Notes under the pieces: generated by a model
What the model was told of the DNA's origin: nothing
The model's input: the letters and a program-made list of their open reading frames with translations, nothing else
Database searches by the model: none
Position numbers and translations under genes: made by a program
Assembly: GCA_026119935.1 (NCBI GenBank)
Contig: JALRMH010000026.1
Coordinates: 186,001 to 250,000 of the forward strand
DNA: 64,000 bases
Source of the DNA: Endothia cerciana
Lineage: Eukaryota; Ascomycota; Sordariomycetes; Diaporthales; Cryphonectriaceae
Reading direction: 5' to 3'
Shown here: piece by piece, positions 37,444-49,678 of the stretch
Numbering within the stretch: position 1 is the stretch's first letter
Layout of the letters: every line of letters begins with the position of its first letter

Positions 37444-37890
37444 GGGAATGACTCTACACGATCTAGTGTCAGAGTCAGAAGATGACGGGGTCCCCGCCTG
37501 GTCGAGGCGAATCTTCGATCAAGGCGCCTCTGCTGCCCACGACAGAACGAACGCAAGTGCCTGCCGGTGCCGTCTCACGCGATCGGCCGGGTCGTCTTTC
37601 AGGATGCTTCGCAGCAGGCTCAGGCCCCGATGGTCACGGGGCGGAGGACGTGTGGGCCTGTCTACCTGGGTGGCGTACGATGGTTGGGGTCCCCGATCGT
37701 ATCTCCCGAGTCGTTGTCGATGACTTACGAGCCCCACGTGCTCCTCCACGTGGCTGTCCTGCCTCAAGAGAGTGATGCAGGGACTGGTCGGCTGCCTCTC
37801 GATGCAAGGCGCCGGCTTCGCGAAAGTTTTCCCTGGGCACAGGATGGACGGTGGCGACCTCGGTCAGGGCTGGGGGTGACTGGAGCTAAA

Positions 37891-37912
37891 CACACACACA
37901 CACACACACACA
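37891..37912. repeat. CA dinucleotide microsatellite
   Basis: Eleven uninterrupted CA units. Confidence 0.95.
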
Positions 37913-38466
37913 AATCCCAGCACCGGGGCCAGACCAGACGTGCACTGTGATACTAGGACGACAAGATCCGGAGTCCTAGTGGCACGGCATGCGGAGGTGT
38001 TCGTGGTTGCTGCTAGAGGTGTCGGGGGGCTGCAGGGGACGGAGCAAGAGGCCGTGGCGATGTCATTGACGATGGGAAAGGGTTGGGGGAGGCTGAAGAA
38101 GGAAAATCCACAGGAGCACAGGCGAAAGGGGACGTCGTGAGGGCGACTGCGGTCTGTATTGGCCTTTTGGTATCCTCGAGGACGGCTCGCGGTTGTGAGG
38201 GGGGAAATAGAAGCCCAGGAACAAGAAATTCAAAAAAGAGATGTACTGGTCGTCGGAGGTTTGGTGCGACTTAAAGAGGACGGAGTGGTTGAGATGGAGC
38301 CCAGATGAAGACAAGGATCCGCCCAGGGTAGAGCTGGCCTTGAGAATAGTGGGTGCCAGGGACCCCCCTGGCCCTCCGTCAGTCCTGGTGTGTGGCTGCT
38401 AATTCCAGGGTAGGCTCAATGCCTGTATCCCACAAGCGGTCCCCTGCACAGTTCTCCTAGAAGTCT

Positions 38467-38570
38467 TGTGTGTGTGTGTGTGTGTGTGTGTGTGGTGTAT
38501 GGTGTGTGTGTGTCTGTGTGAGTGCGTGTGAGTGCGTGTGAGTGCGTGTGTGTGCGTGGGTGTGTAAGTG
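38467..38570. repeat. TG microsatellite with decamer minisatellite
   Basis: TG14 (38467-38494), then imperfect TG, then three copies of the decamer AGTGCGTGTG starting at 38521. Confidence 0.9.
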
Positions 38571-38771
38571 GGAGCCCCATCGACCGGGGGTCATCGCCAG
38601 GGTCAGCGACAGGCTGATAGGGAACTCATGCTCCCCGTGACCAGCCCTAGGTATAAAAGGACAGTTCAGAGGGTCAAGAACGCCTCTGGCGAGCCGTACG
38701 GGATTTTTCCGGCTGGTTGCGTCCGAAGAGAAGGCCGGAGTGAAGGAGGTCCACAGCGCGAGATTCCCCTT

Positions 38772-38783
38772 CCCCCCCCCCCC
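38772..38783. repeat. Homopolymer C12
   Basis: Twelve consecutive C on the + strand. Confidence 0.9.
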
Positions 38784-38892
38784 GGCAAAACCCTCGTGAG
38801 CCGCCCTGGGGCCCTGTTATAAGGACCGTCAGGCACGGGAGCCGGGGCAGTATCAGCAGCGCCCGCCCGTCCCTCGCCCGCCCCGCTCCTGG

Positions 38893-38920
38893 CCAGCCAG
38901 CCAGCCAGCCAGCCAGCCAG
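38893..38920. repeat. CCAG tetranucleotide repeat
   Basis: Seven perfect CCAG units. Confidence 0.95.
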
Positions 38921-39898
38921 GAAGGCAGGCAGATACCCGGGCCCATGAGGCATGGTGTGTGGCATGGCTTGTGGATTACGTGGTAGGTGAGCAAGAAGGT
39001 GTGCCCGCGAGTGCGTGCAGAGACACACAGTGGCCACAAGGGGCCAGGTGTCAGGGTGTCAGGCACGGTTCGAGCGCGAGCGACCAGACAGGCAGGGCGG
39101 CGTCAACCGGGGCGAGACAGGTCGAATAGAGGGATTTGCTGATAGGCAGGGTAGGCCGAGAGAGCGTGGGGCCATGTCTATTACGGACTGCAGGAAATTC
39201 TCCGGCGAGTTTCGTCGTGGGTTATCGACAGAAATTGTGAAGAGAGATCGACCAGAAACAGTAAGACAGGTCCTCAGCGCAATTTGCTTGGCTGAGGATG
39301 TACAAGGACGGTGAGTGTCTCGCTTGTCGGGTGCGGTAGGTAGCCCAGCGACCGGAGCATGTGTCTCTGGGGCCGTCAACGGCGGCCAGGCGGGGCGGGG
39401 AGGTCTGAACTAGAGCTGAACCCCTGTCAGGGCCCATGCCCGCCCAACCTTTGCAGCATCGTGCGGCGTGCCCCAGTGAAGATCCTGCCGAGGGACGACG
39501 ACATGGGGCCCTCGATCCACCCGCCGGCCGAAGGAGCCTCAACATGGACCTATGAGGGAGCGTGCAAAACAACATAGCACCATCCATGGTACCTACCGTA
39601 CAGACATGCCAGGGCATGAACTGCAGACCCCGCAGGGACCCCGACGGCGCGCAGCGTAAGACCGACCCACCAGCAGCTTGTTGCCGCAAGGGCGGGCTTA
39701 GCCAGAGGGCGAGGGTGAATCTCGTTGGGGGATGGACGGCCGTCTCAGATCGATCTCCGGGCGTGGAGAGAGCGGCTAGGGACCCACGGCGTGCTGAACC
39801 AGCCCTCTCGTCCGGCCTGAGCGTTGATACTCCGGATACGGGCTTTGGGGGTGCCCTACACCCTGCGCTCTCCGCACGAGGCAGACGATGCACGGCTC

Positions 39899-39912
39899 GG
39901 GGGGGGGGGGGG
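39899..39912. repeat. Homopolymer G14
   Basis: Fourteen consecutive G on the + strand. Confidence 0.9.
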
Positions 39913-39990
39913 CGCTGCCCAGAGCTTGACCCTGTCGTGTGATCGATGCCCGGGATCACGGAGCCCAGGCAGGAACGGCGAGCGAGTTCT

Positions 39991-40015
39991 CGAGACGAGA
40001 CGAGACGAGACGAGA
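39991..40015. repeat. CGAGA pentanucleotide repeat
   Basis: Five perfect CGAGA units. Confidence 0.95.
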
Positions 40016-40527
40016 GCTTATGGGGACGGCAATGGGGACGGTTAGGTGATTGGACGCCAGACGATAGCGTTCAGGCGGCTGGGGAAAGGATTGGCAAAGT
40101 TCAGTTGGGACGGAAACCAATGCCAGGCCCAGGGGTCTTGCTTAGACGGCAGCAGTCCCTGAATCCCGTTGACGTTCACGGGGGGGGCGGGCGAGTCCCT
40201 GGCCGTCTGATGCCAGACCGCGGTGAGGGACCCTGCCTGGCTAGTCCTACAGTAACTATATAAGGAAAAGAAGAAGCGCTTGACGTTTCGTCCGTCCAAG
40301 CCGACGGGGTTGGGGCAGGAGGCGTAACGTGAGCCTACCATACTATGCAGGAGGACATCTGCTGCTGCGCGGCTCAACCTCCTGCTTGATGACGGCCTGC
40401 TGGTAGCGATCCTGAGTGACGCCCCCATGAGGCCACTCCTCCGCAGAAACCCCAGGGTGGGTGTCTCGAGAAGCCGCCTGTGACTCCAGTACCAACGTGG
40501 GGATTGCGAGGCATACAGCGGCGCCCT

Positions 40528-40540
40528 GGGGGGGGGGGGG
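40528..40540. repeat. Homopolymer G13
   Basis: Thirteen consecutive G on the + strand. Confidence 0.9.
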
Positions 40541-41401
40541 CAAGCCACCTTACCTGTTTGACGATGCCGCAGCATGTCGCCACCACCGCCCACAGCAGGG
40601 AGATGACCCTGAGCGGCTTTGATAATCTTCAACAACAAACAGTCGGGGCAGGTACCATAGTACCACAGTAGCACGAAGGCAGGTAGCAACGGGCGAGGAA
40701 CGGTCTGGCCCGTGGGGAGGGGCTTTCCGAGGAACCGAGGGCGCCACTGCAGAGCCGGACCTGGATCGATCAGGGATGACACACGGTACTCCGGTACTTG
40801 GACCTATAGTACCCGTGGGCTGGTACCGGTCTAGCCTGTTCAGGACCCCAGAACCAAGGTAACGTCCGTAAATTTCCACATCGCCAGGCCGGAGCACCCT
40901 AGCACTGCCTAGAGGTGTTTTGGTAGGTATGGCGCACTATGAAGGTGGCAGGATACCGCTAGCTAAACGTCGACTGACAGGTGTGCCCCTCGTGGCCGGG
41001 GGTGGAGGGGGAGGGGAGGGGGGGGGCAGGACAACCTCCTGCTTGGCACGATCGTCCCAGGCCGGTGGGTGCCCCCATCGCGCCAGTAACCGTCGCGTAC
41101 CTCGGCCAGCTCGGTAATCTGAGGCTGTCTAGGCCAGGTACTATGTAGTAGCTGCTCATGCATGAACCCTGTCAGGAGGATTAATGTTCGGATAACCGTG
41201 GCTTTTCTGGTATAGCCGTGGGCGATGCGGTACAGATCGAGTTGTGTTGGAAAGATATAATGCAGAGGGCTTGGACGGCTTGGTTCGCGCCTCAGATGTA
41301 TGCGGCCATCTGGGCCCTGGACCCATCAGGTTATTAGCGCTGACGTGCGTCGTCTGAAGTTCGCAGCAGGGCTCGCAGATGGGGGCCCAGCCACATCTGG
41401 T

Positions 41402-41435
41402 GCAGGCGTGCGCAGGCGTGCGCAGGCGTGCGCAG
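41402..41435. repeat. Decamer tandem repeat
   Basis: About 3.4 copies of GCAGGCGTGC. Confidence 0.9.
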
Positions 41436-41726
41436 CCTCCTTGTGCATAGTACCTCCATACTATAGCAGCAGCACTACTATTTGTAGGTAGGCTGTTGGG
41501 ACATACCTGTGCCTCGGGACCCTTGCTGGCCATGACGTGCACCGCACCCGCAGCCGTCCAGTGCGACGATGCTACAGCACGGCAGCCCTTCTGTCCCGCC
41601 CACGCTGGGATATACTGGGGCGCTGTTGCGTGCGACATGCAGTGTAGCAAGGGCCGCCGAGGACGGCCCTCGGCGGTGGCACCTCTGGTTCCTTGTCATT
41701 AAACTCACGTTGTCTGTCTACGCAGC

Positions 41727-41748
41727 GGGTGGGTGGGTGGGTGGGTGG
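41727..41748 (+). repeat. GGGT repeat, potential G-quadruplex
   Basis: Five GGGT units plus GG on the + strand, a pattern expected to fold into a parallel G-quadruplex (established for GGGT repeats; not tested here). Confidence 0.85.
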
Positions 41749-42563
41749 TCTCTTTGGGATGCGATTGTGGCACGTTGCTTCCCCTCAACGCGTTGCCGCC
41801 GACATCCCCACGCGCAACCTCCTACCCTCCCCCCCCCCCTTCTTCCCCCAATCTGGCCATCGTCCGAATGTCGACTCTCCCGAGGTCCGAGCCCCGGACC
41901 CGAGACAATCGCGAGGTGGCTGTGCCGACTTGGCGGGGGTTGCGGTGGGGCCTCGTCGCCTCTGGATGGTGGGCGCACCAAGCTTTGCTCCCCGCTGGAC
42001 GGGTTAGGACGAGAATAACACATGGAAACGCACAGGAGACGTCGGCGGTGGGAGGGGATGCCTCGCTAAACAAGTTTTTTCACTATGGCGAGGCAGGATC
42101 CGGGTTGAGGGGATCGTGACAGTGCATGAGATTGTCCGGCGCCTGCCCTTGGTACACTGTGATGCGGCTCAAACCATGTGGTCCAAAACCCCTACCTAGA
42201 ACGATAATGTGCGACGTCCGTGGGAACCGCCCCATGTCAGATGTGTATGTAGGGGGCTGGCCCATAGGACGCCCTCTTATTACCATCACATGGGCGCCCT
42301 GTCGATCATTCATCCCACCTCCGTCCAGTCCTCGGGGCACCAGGGTACAATGTACGGCCCATGGGCCCAGAGGATCACCAGCCTAGCACCTGGGAGCTTA
42401 TTTATCGTTTGCGACGCCGATCCATTATGCCGCCTTCACTTTATTTCCCCCCCTCTGGGTCCTTGAATCCTCGCACCCGCTACGGCGCTAGGCTCACTAA
42501 GGTAACAGTGCAGAACCGATCCCACGAAGGGGCGCTCTGCGCGTTAATGGTGATGTGCATGCT

Positions 42564-42568
<5 letters not shown>

Positions 42569-42608
<40 letters not shown>
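42569..42608. repeat. TG dinucleotide microsatellite
   Basis: Twenty uninterrupted TG units, the longest dinucleotide repeat in the window. Confidence 0.95.
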
Positions 42609-42609
<1 letters not shown>

Positions 42610-43942
42610 CCCAACTCACGAACCCAGGAGGCCGCAGGACGAACGGGCTGCAGAGGTTGTTGAGATTGAGCGCGAGCACAGGAGAATCAAGCGTAATTAT
42701 CTCCCGTCTGCAATTTCCAGTTGCTGTCCCGCCTCCCGCCTGTGCCTTGGCTCTCTGGGAAAGACTTCCGGAGCCTCGGCGGCAAGGCCTTCTCTGGACA
42801 AGTCAGACAGACACCGTAGCATGCCTCGTCGACGACATGACCTCAAACGCCGACAGCAAGGATCCTGACTAGACTGAGCAGTCCGTCTGGGTTAAGTAAC
42901 GCATGGAAGCGGCGTATCAGCTGCCGCCTCAACTTTCCGGACAGTCGCTCCACGGTGCGCAGCAGAACCGCGCCGAGGCGGTATGCATCAAATCTCGCAG
43001 GCTGGGTTGAATACGGCCCGCCGCATTCTCGTCTATGTTTCAAGCGGAGAAGGTGACTCGATGGGCTCCTTCAGACTTGGCCTTTCTGGAGGCTTCACCG
43101 CCTCTTGCATACTACCATAGGACATCCTGTTTTTGAAACTCGGGGACGGCGAAGACGGTGATGACGAGTTGCGGGCAGATCCACAACCACAAGCAGTTCG
43201 TCGTTCTGAAGGAGGATTCTTGAGGATCCACCACGAGAGATACCCGAGCAGAATGTCTCGCTCACCGTAAAGCCCCGGCCCGTCCAGACGTCATGCCCCC
43301 CAGCCGAGATTTGCCAACGTGGGATGGTTGACGGGATAACTTTCTTCTTTTCCCTTTCTCTCTTGATTAATATAATGATGAGGCGCAAAACAAGGGCTAT
43401 GCCACCGGTCAGAGGCTGGACCGCCATGCCCTGCCCTCCCCACCCCCCCCCCCTTCCCGACAGAGGTGGTAGTGACCACGGAGATTTGATCCGGGGTCTC
43501 GCGCCGCACGCGGAAGCAGAGCCAGGTACTGCCAGGCCAGCAAAGGTGACAGTGGATGAGTAGTGACGGCAATCAATCCCATGCGGCTAGAGTGGCTAGC
43601 ACACGATCCGGAGATTCGAGGTGATATCGCTGGCCCGCTAGCCCTCCAACCGGCCACCTGAAGCAAATGACTTTCACGTCCCAAAGATCCTGACATCTCA
43701 CAGGCCCACAGAACATTCCAAGGCCCACAGAAATGTTCTGCTCGGCAAGCTTCGAGCTAGTACGGAGTACTATGGTAGCTCGTATCGTCATGGTCAGCGA
43801 TGCTTTTGGCCATTCCCCACCGGGCCGCCAAGCCTCCCGAACCCGAACCTTACGGGGCCCAAACCGTAGGTCCCCGATGTCTGCGAAGGCCAAGCATCTG
43901 GGAAATCGCCAGGTTGTGGAGAGCATCCAGGCGCCTAGTCCC

Positions 43943-43956
43943 GGGGGGGGGGGGGG
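43943..43956. repeat. Homopolymer G14
   Basis: Fourteen consecutive G on the + strand. Confidence 0.9.
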
Positions 43957-45097
43957 CAGACCTTTTGGTCATGTCTGGACATTGTTCACGTGCCAGGGCC
44001 AAATTTCGGAGCATTTTCGTCGCATGATGTTGACAGCGGGAGACGCACGCAAGATGAGATGGAAGATGGCGTCAAACCCAACGCCGGGTGCCGCGGACAC
44101 ACAGAAGATAAGACAGCCACACTTGTGCCACGTGTATCAAACAGGGAGGATTCCCTGACGGGCTCTTGTCCTTGTCCAAGCAGCCAGGCTGGGCCCCTCG
44201 TCACCAGTGAGGTATATTCGGGACGACATATACTGTGCAGGTCTGGCTAGAGTCAGCGGTCCACGAGACCGAGGCTATCGCCGGTCGAGGACTGTGCCGC
44301 GGTAAGTACTGTACTCTGTACGGTTACTGTCACCAAAGTATCCCGGTCGCTCGCAGGATCCCTGCTTTTATCCCTTCCCCATTCGGCCGTTGGAAGCACA
44401 GCAGGGCATCCCTGTCCTCCGATCCCTGCCCAAATTAATTCTTCCGTGGGAAGCCAACACGGATCACCTACGATGCTGCTATGTACTGTGTGGTACCATG
44501 TACTATGGTAGCCCACGAACTCCTCCTGATGGACATCCATCCCATCTGGCTATGCGTGCATGGCTGTGTGCCTGGCTGTCACGACCACTTCAGACCTCCC
44601 CTGCCCACGTCAGCCGATGGGGGCGACAAGACTCGTGAGGCTGCCGGGGTTAACAATATGCCTCTTTCACACGTGCATCGAATCAGCACACCAGGCAAGA
44701 TGCCAAGGGGCAACAATAGCATCGACGGGCTCAAGCGGCTGGGGACTTTAGCCTTCTCCCATGAGTGCTGCTGATGTGCCACAGGCGCCACATCCGGCGA
44801 GAGCCTCAGGATGACGCTGGAGCTGTTTCTCGTCCCTGTCGCCAACAAGACTGACGCCGCATCTGCACCACGCCCACACCTCCTCCCTTCCCCTTCGGCC
44901 CAACCCATCAAGGCTCATCAAGGATTCTACAATGGGAACTCTGCGTCACACCCAGCAATCTCGGCCCTGAGGAGGCCTGTCCTGCCGAGCCTTGACCCAG
45001 GCTGTACCGTAGTAGCGGTGGACTGCTCCGATCCATAAATCCTTGGCCCCATGCCGCCTACAACCTCGACAGCCCTACGGGTCACCATTGTGCATTG

Positions 45098-45114
45098 CAT
45101 AGTACCATACTATG
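45098..45114. repeat. Inverted repeat CATAGTA-CCA-TACTATG
   Basis: Perfect 7-bp arms with a 3-nt spacer; clearest member of the palindrome family of this interval. Confidence 0.8.
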
Positions 45115-45750
45115 TTTTCAGCTCCGTGGCACTGACTCAGCGTCACCGCCTCCGAGGATGGCGCCCGTAGCTCGTGACGAGGTTCAAACGCCAACCTTTT
45201 GCGAGACGGTGTTGGCCACCGACTCTCCAGCCGCGGGAGGCCACCACCGCGCGCCCAGGCACAACACACACACACACCTCCACGATCACAATACCAGAGG
45301 CATGCCCAGCGACACCACTGGCTCATTCTCCTGCGATGGACTGAGTTTCAGCAGCCTCGCCTGTGACCCCTCAGGTCCACATCGGGATTACCGCTGGACC
45401 GACCCCGTCCCCGCGTGGAGCGACGATGGAGGCGCTGGGGGGCGGAAAATCCGGAGTATTTCGTCGACTCAGAATATCAGACGATGCTATTTTCCCGGCC
45501 CACTCCTCTGACCTGCTCCCGCGGCACCCAACTCGCCCAGCTGGGCACCCTTGAGCAGATCCATCTGACCCGTACTACTCTGTAGGCCCCTTGCAATCTT
45601 CTGGATGGTAGATGGGACAATCCTGCTCGGCACGAACTGCACGTCGACCCTGGACTGGATCACGCCGTCTCGGCAGGGGCGAGGCGAGCTACCTACATCG
45701 CGCCTCGACCACGCCGCACTGGATGCACGGGTTGGGTTGTCTCGATTGTT

Positions 45751-45786
<36 letters not shown>
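45751..45786. repeat. ACG trinucleotide microsatellite
   Basis: Twelve uninterrupted ACG units. Confidence 0.95.
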
Positions 45787-45787
<1 letters not shown>

Positions 45788-46301
45788 CTGTTAAGGCCGG
45801 GCAACAGTAAGCACCAAGCGGAGGCTTTGTCCAGCATGCCGCCTCTGTCGACCCGGCATGAGCCTGACGCGCGGACCAGCAGCAGATCAGGTCCCCTTTA
45901 ATTTTCCCCCACCCTTGCTCCTGTCACGCCGCGCGCTCGCTTGTCACGGCCGGGGTGCATGCAGCTCATTTTCGGACGAATGGTCAATGCGCTTGGCGTC
46001 TCGGGTTCTTGAAGTATTTTTCAGTACGCGTATGGCTTGCTCACCTGTTAGTGCAGAGGTTGTTTGGGGGTACTGTGGATTTCATCTGGAGACAAAGCGG
46101 GACTAGGAAAGCGTACAGATGTCGGCGCTACCGTTCAACTGGGTAAAGGCGTACCGGTGTGTCGTCCGCGACAGCATGGCCGCCGGCCGTCTGCTGTCTG
46201 TCTGCCTTGCCATACAAAAGCAAAGTCAAACATGTGTCGTCTGTCATGGGGACGGTAACGCTGGCAGGGTTCTTCCCCACAAGCAGGAAGTCCCAGGACC
46301 C

Positions 46302-46317
46302 GGGGCCGGGGCCGGGG
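46302..46317 (+). repeat. (GGGGCC) repeat
   Basis: Three G4 runs separated by CC; a possible G-quadruplex contributor. Confidence 0.8.
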
Positions 46318-47502
46318 ATCGGTGGGAGGACCTTGGACAAGATGGGATGAAATAATTTGCTCACGTCCTGCTGGCGAACCTTATGCTCTCCTTTCTCCGA
46401 CCCGGACTCTCGAGCGGCAACGCACAGAGGAAGGCTGAGGTCACCTGCTGCAGGGCTGCGGGGCTACAGAGCTACAGAGCTCCGTCCACGTCGTCGTTGT
46501 GCTCGTTCTCGGAATCTCGATATAGGCACCCTGGCAATATCGCGGACAATTGTGAGATCAGAACCTTGCAGCTCCCGCAGCCTTGACACTCTCCGACGTC
46601 TCGGTTCGTGATCTCGGGGTTGACACGAGGCCAGATCTCCTTACTACCACAAGAGGTATTGATGAGCTAGGGCCCTGTCCTTCTCGTCAACCCCTCCCGA
46701 TGGGGCAGTCCCGCCATGTCTTTACCGTGTCGCGCCTTGTGGCTAAATGCGGTTGAAACCACAAACAGGAACCAGCCTAGATAACCTCGCGGCGAGGACC
46801 CGTGTTCATTTCTATGCGCGGCAGACAACGCTTCGTGGGTGCTGATTATAGCTACCAGGAGGCTTTCGTCCGGTCTATCCGTACCAATACAAAACGCATA
46901 GCGAAGTTTCTCACGGCTCACCAGGTTCCACAGACGTGCTAAATCTGTGGCAGCGTGAGTGAGGTCGAGCAGCAGCTGGAACGTACACGCCCAGGCTGGG
47001 ACACAAACGGTTGCATGAGCGACGCAGGTTCCATGGCTTCGCGGTTGACTCGTTTGTTGCAGGCCCCTTCGGCGCTGAGTCCTAAATTGGGCGCCTGGGT
47101 TTGTCCACGACCGGGCTGCTGACAAGGCTTCCCAGGGCTTCGAAGGGACGGCAGCCCCGATACATCAGATCAACCCATCAGTCACATCGACGTGCCTTCG
47201 GGAAAATTCTCCTGGAGTTCCCCAGCCAGGCCATGCATAATCCGAACGCGAGGTCAATCTGGCTTGGAACCCTGGATGATGCAACCCCGACCAACCCAGG
47301 CTTGCATCTTGACGTCTGTTGCAGCCCTAGCCTGCCTCAGACCGCTGCGTGAGAATACCGTTCGCCTTTGGGGCCTCGTGGAAGGTATCCGTGGCAGTGC
47401 CTGGCCTGTTGGTGACGAATCTGATCATTTTTCCAAGGAGCCTGCCTCAGCATTCATCTGAGACCCGTGGACGTGGGGCATGGCTACCGCACAGCCGAAC
47501 GA

Positions 47503-47519
47503 CTCTCTCTCTCTCTCTC
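47503..47519. repeat. CT dinucleotide repeat
   Basis: About eight CT units. Confidence 0.9.
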
Positions 47520-49678
47520 GTGTGCTCCAGATAGTTGGGTACTTTGGCGACGGGCCGCCCCGCCTAGGGGGTCTCGGTAGCTGCTAACCGAGAACGTGGC
47601 TACGGCATATACCGCCGGTCCAGTATGGCGGACAGACATCCGCCCATCTCGTCCAGCGAGCTGGTCATCATTTCGCAAACGACAGCCGAGCATCCTCTTC
47701 AACGTCCGACATACGGAGTATACAATGCGACGAGGAGCGACTCGGACGTCCGCCCAAGCGTCCGGATCCGCATAAACGGGCTTGCGGGGTGCAAACTGGT
47801 CAATTTCGGCCTCACCTGTCGAGCCTCTCCTCGGTACCAGTCTACCAAATTATGGAACACACTCTTGAGTTTCACGACATCCGAGCTCCACACCGGGGCA
47901 CACGCGTTCGTTCAGGATCAACACGTCGTCCTGTGGAACCACAACGGCAAGGTCGGTGGCGCTCTTGATACAGAGGTGGACGCCTCGACAAAGGACCAAA
48001 ACCAGAGGTGGCTTCGGCTCCCGTTTTGGTCGATGTCTGGTTTCATCCTCCTCGAATAGGTGCGGAAAGTGGCTACAAAGTGTCACCAGAAGCAGAGACA
48101 GGGTCGGCTAAGGGGGAAGCCTACAAGGGGAACCAATACCCGTGATGATAACGACGCAGCTGCTCACCCTCCGGCTTTGGGGGCGGCTTTGGGGCCGACT
48201 TGAGCTTCACTGCTCGACAGAAGGCGTGAACATCTGCGGGGAATGTCGTCTAATGTTTCCCCGTCATCCCCTTTTCCCCACCCCTATCACATCACCTTGG
48301 CACGCGGCAAAACACTTCGGCTGGCACGTGGAGCAGATTTTTGGCAGCAGGATGTTCGGATCATCAGTGTAAAATTAGACACGCATGAAGATGCAGCGCG
48401 ATCACGATTCCGAGGCACGTCAGAAACGCGATCGGGATACCGCGGCGGAGCGGACGGGCCACGGGGGGGTGGGGCTGGGCATGCACAGAGCGATGCTACT
48501 ATTTCTCCCTTGCCACGGCCTCGCGTGTCTCCTCCACGGTGGAGGACCCGTGGGGAAAAGTAGGGGGGAGGGGTTTGCTCTTCCGGCCGGGACATTTCGC
48601 ACGCACCGCAGCCGGCGTGCCTGCATTCCCGTCCCCCGTCGGATGTCCCAGAGACACGGGAACGGCGCAGAGCAGAAGCGTTGGTCAGGGTACCAACCCG
48701 CTCGATGACGTTGGGCCTGCTGCCGTGGCAGCAGCATGTGTGCTGGCAATGCCTGGCCGGCCCGTAGATACGGAGCAGAAGGCGGAACTGCGAAGCAGCG
48801 GTTTGACCAGCTAACCAGTATCCGCAACTTGAGCCGAGACTCATTAGTAGCGTTAGATAGCTTGGAACCAAGCCGTTGGGTGGGACAGTCGCGACGCAAG
48901 CCCACGTCGGACGAACGAATACCAGGCCTGGGGACAAGCGGCGATCTTCGGGCGCCGGTGTCAGATTGTCACACGTAGCACGGAGGGTAATGATGGTGGG
49001 CGCGGGCCGCGGATCGACGACCTCAGTTCGTTACTCCCCAATCATTCTTGTGCGAGGTTCACCCAAAGATCTCGCAATTAAACGACGTTGTTGAACCGGA
49101 CATATAACATAGGCTGACATTGCATACCCCGCGTAAGACTTGCATTGCAGAAAGGGGAGACATACAACACAAACACAGAAGCATTAGTGAATGCGCCTAC
49201 CTGCTGCCCGCTTCTCTCTCGTTCAGGTCTTGTGTTTCTGTTGAGCAGCAGCGATCAATCCTCCTCCGCGGCCGGGATCCCTCTGTCCCGTCTCTACGTC
49301 GACAACAGCATTTTCCTTGTTCGGCCCGCAACGACTGGCCTTTATCACGTGCTGCAGGCCTCTTATTACACAGAGATCCCATCTCAAGATTTAGACGAGA
49401 AACCACTATATCCGCGACCTGGCCGATGCAGGTAAATGCCGGCGCTGCTGCTGCGTTACCCCGCGTCCTCGCATAGCGCGCAACGTGGGTTCTTGATACT
49501 CGTCCGACGTACCGCCCCAACGGCCAACGACAGATAGTAACCAAGAAGTGAGTGATCCAATGAGAAGGGACGCAACCGATCTCGGCGCTGCGGAATTTCC
49601 CAGTGTTCCCTTGCCTCGTTGTCCGCATGAACAGTGTCTCGGTATCGTTGGCTGCCACAACGTGCGGAAGCGATGTGC

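Larger units (their letters stand above)
37444..40200. other. Gene-poor interval, part 1 (upstream of the transcription factor)
   Basis: It should include the promoter of the transcription factor. It holds CA (37891-37912), TG-rich (38467-38570), CCAG (38893-38920) and CGAGA (39991-40015) repeats, a C12 tract (38772-38783) and a G14 tract (39899-39912). A textbook TATA box (GGTATAAAAGGA) lies at about 38650 on the + strand, but no downstream gene is recognisable. Long open frames (for example 39222-39959, minus) are Arg/Pro/Ser-rich and look like GC-rich artefacts. Confidence 0.5.
40201..45200. other. Gene-poor interval, part 2, with CATAGTAC palindrome cluster
   Basis: No supported gene. 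It carries at least eight occurrences of a CATAGTAC/GTACTATG core between 40336 and 45114, several in near-perfect inverted arrangement (for example GGTACCATGTACTATGGTA at 44492-44510). G or C tracts lie at 40528-40540, 41018-41026, 41829-41839, 43443-43453 and 43943-43956. Also present are TG20 at 42569-42608, a decamer repeat at 41402-41435 and (GGGT)5 at 41727-41748. Open frames up to 246 codons have no recognisable domain. Confidence 0.5.
45201..49678. other. Gene-poor interval, part 3 (downstream of LON)
   Basis: No supported gene. It includes ACG12 (45751-45786), a GGGGCC-type G-rich element (46302-46317) and CT8 (47503-47519). Two open frames of about 150 codons (46667-47125 minus; 47625-48059 plus) begin with ATG but show no domain, no intron-supported extension and no codon bias that I can separate from background. 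Confidence 0.5.

Noticed and set aside
38467..38570. Repeat cluster considered as a CRISPR-like array
   Set aside because: It is a TG microsatellite plus a decamer minisatellite without unique spacers, in a eukaryotic genome.
39222..39959. 245-codon open frame on the minus strand
   Set aside because: Arg/Pro/Ser-rich, includes a homopolymer-encoded stretch, no motif or intron-supported extension.
40042..40782. 246-codon open frame on the minus strand in the gene-poor interval
   Set aside because: Crosses a G13 tract; composition is Pro/Arg/Ser/Trp-rich as expected from random GC-rich DNA. No motif.
47625..48059. 144-codon ATG-started open frame on the + strand
   Set aside because: The most protein-like frame of the interval by eye, but no recognised family and no support from splice structure. 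A BLASTP hit or RNA-seq would revive it.
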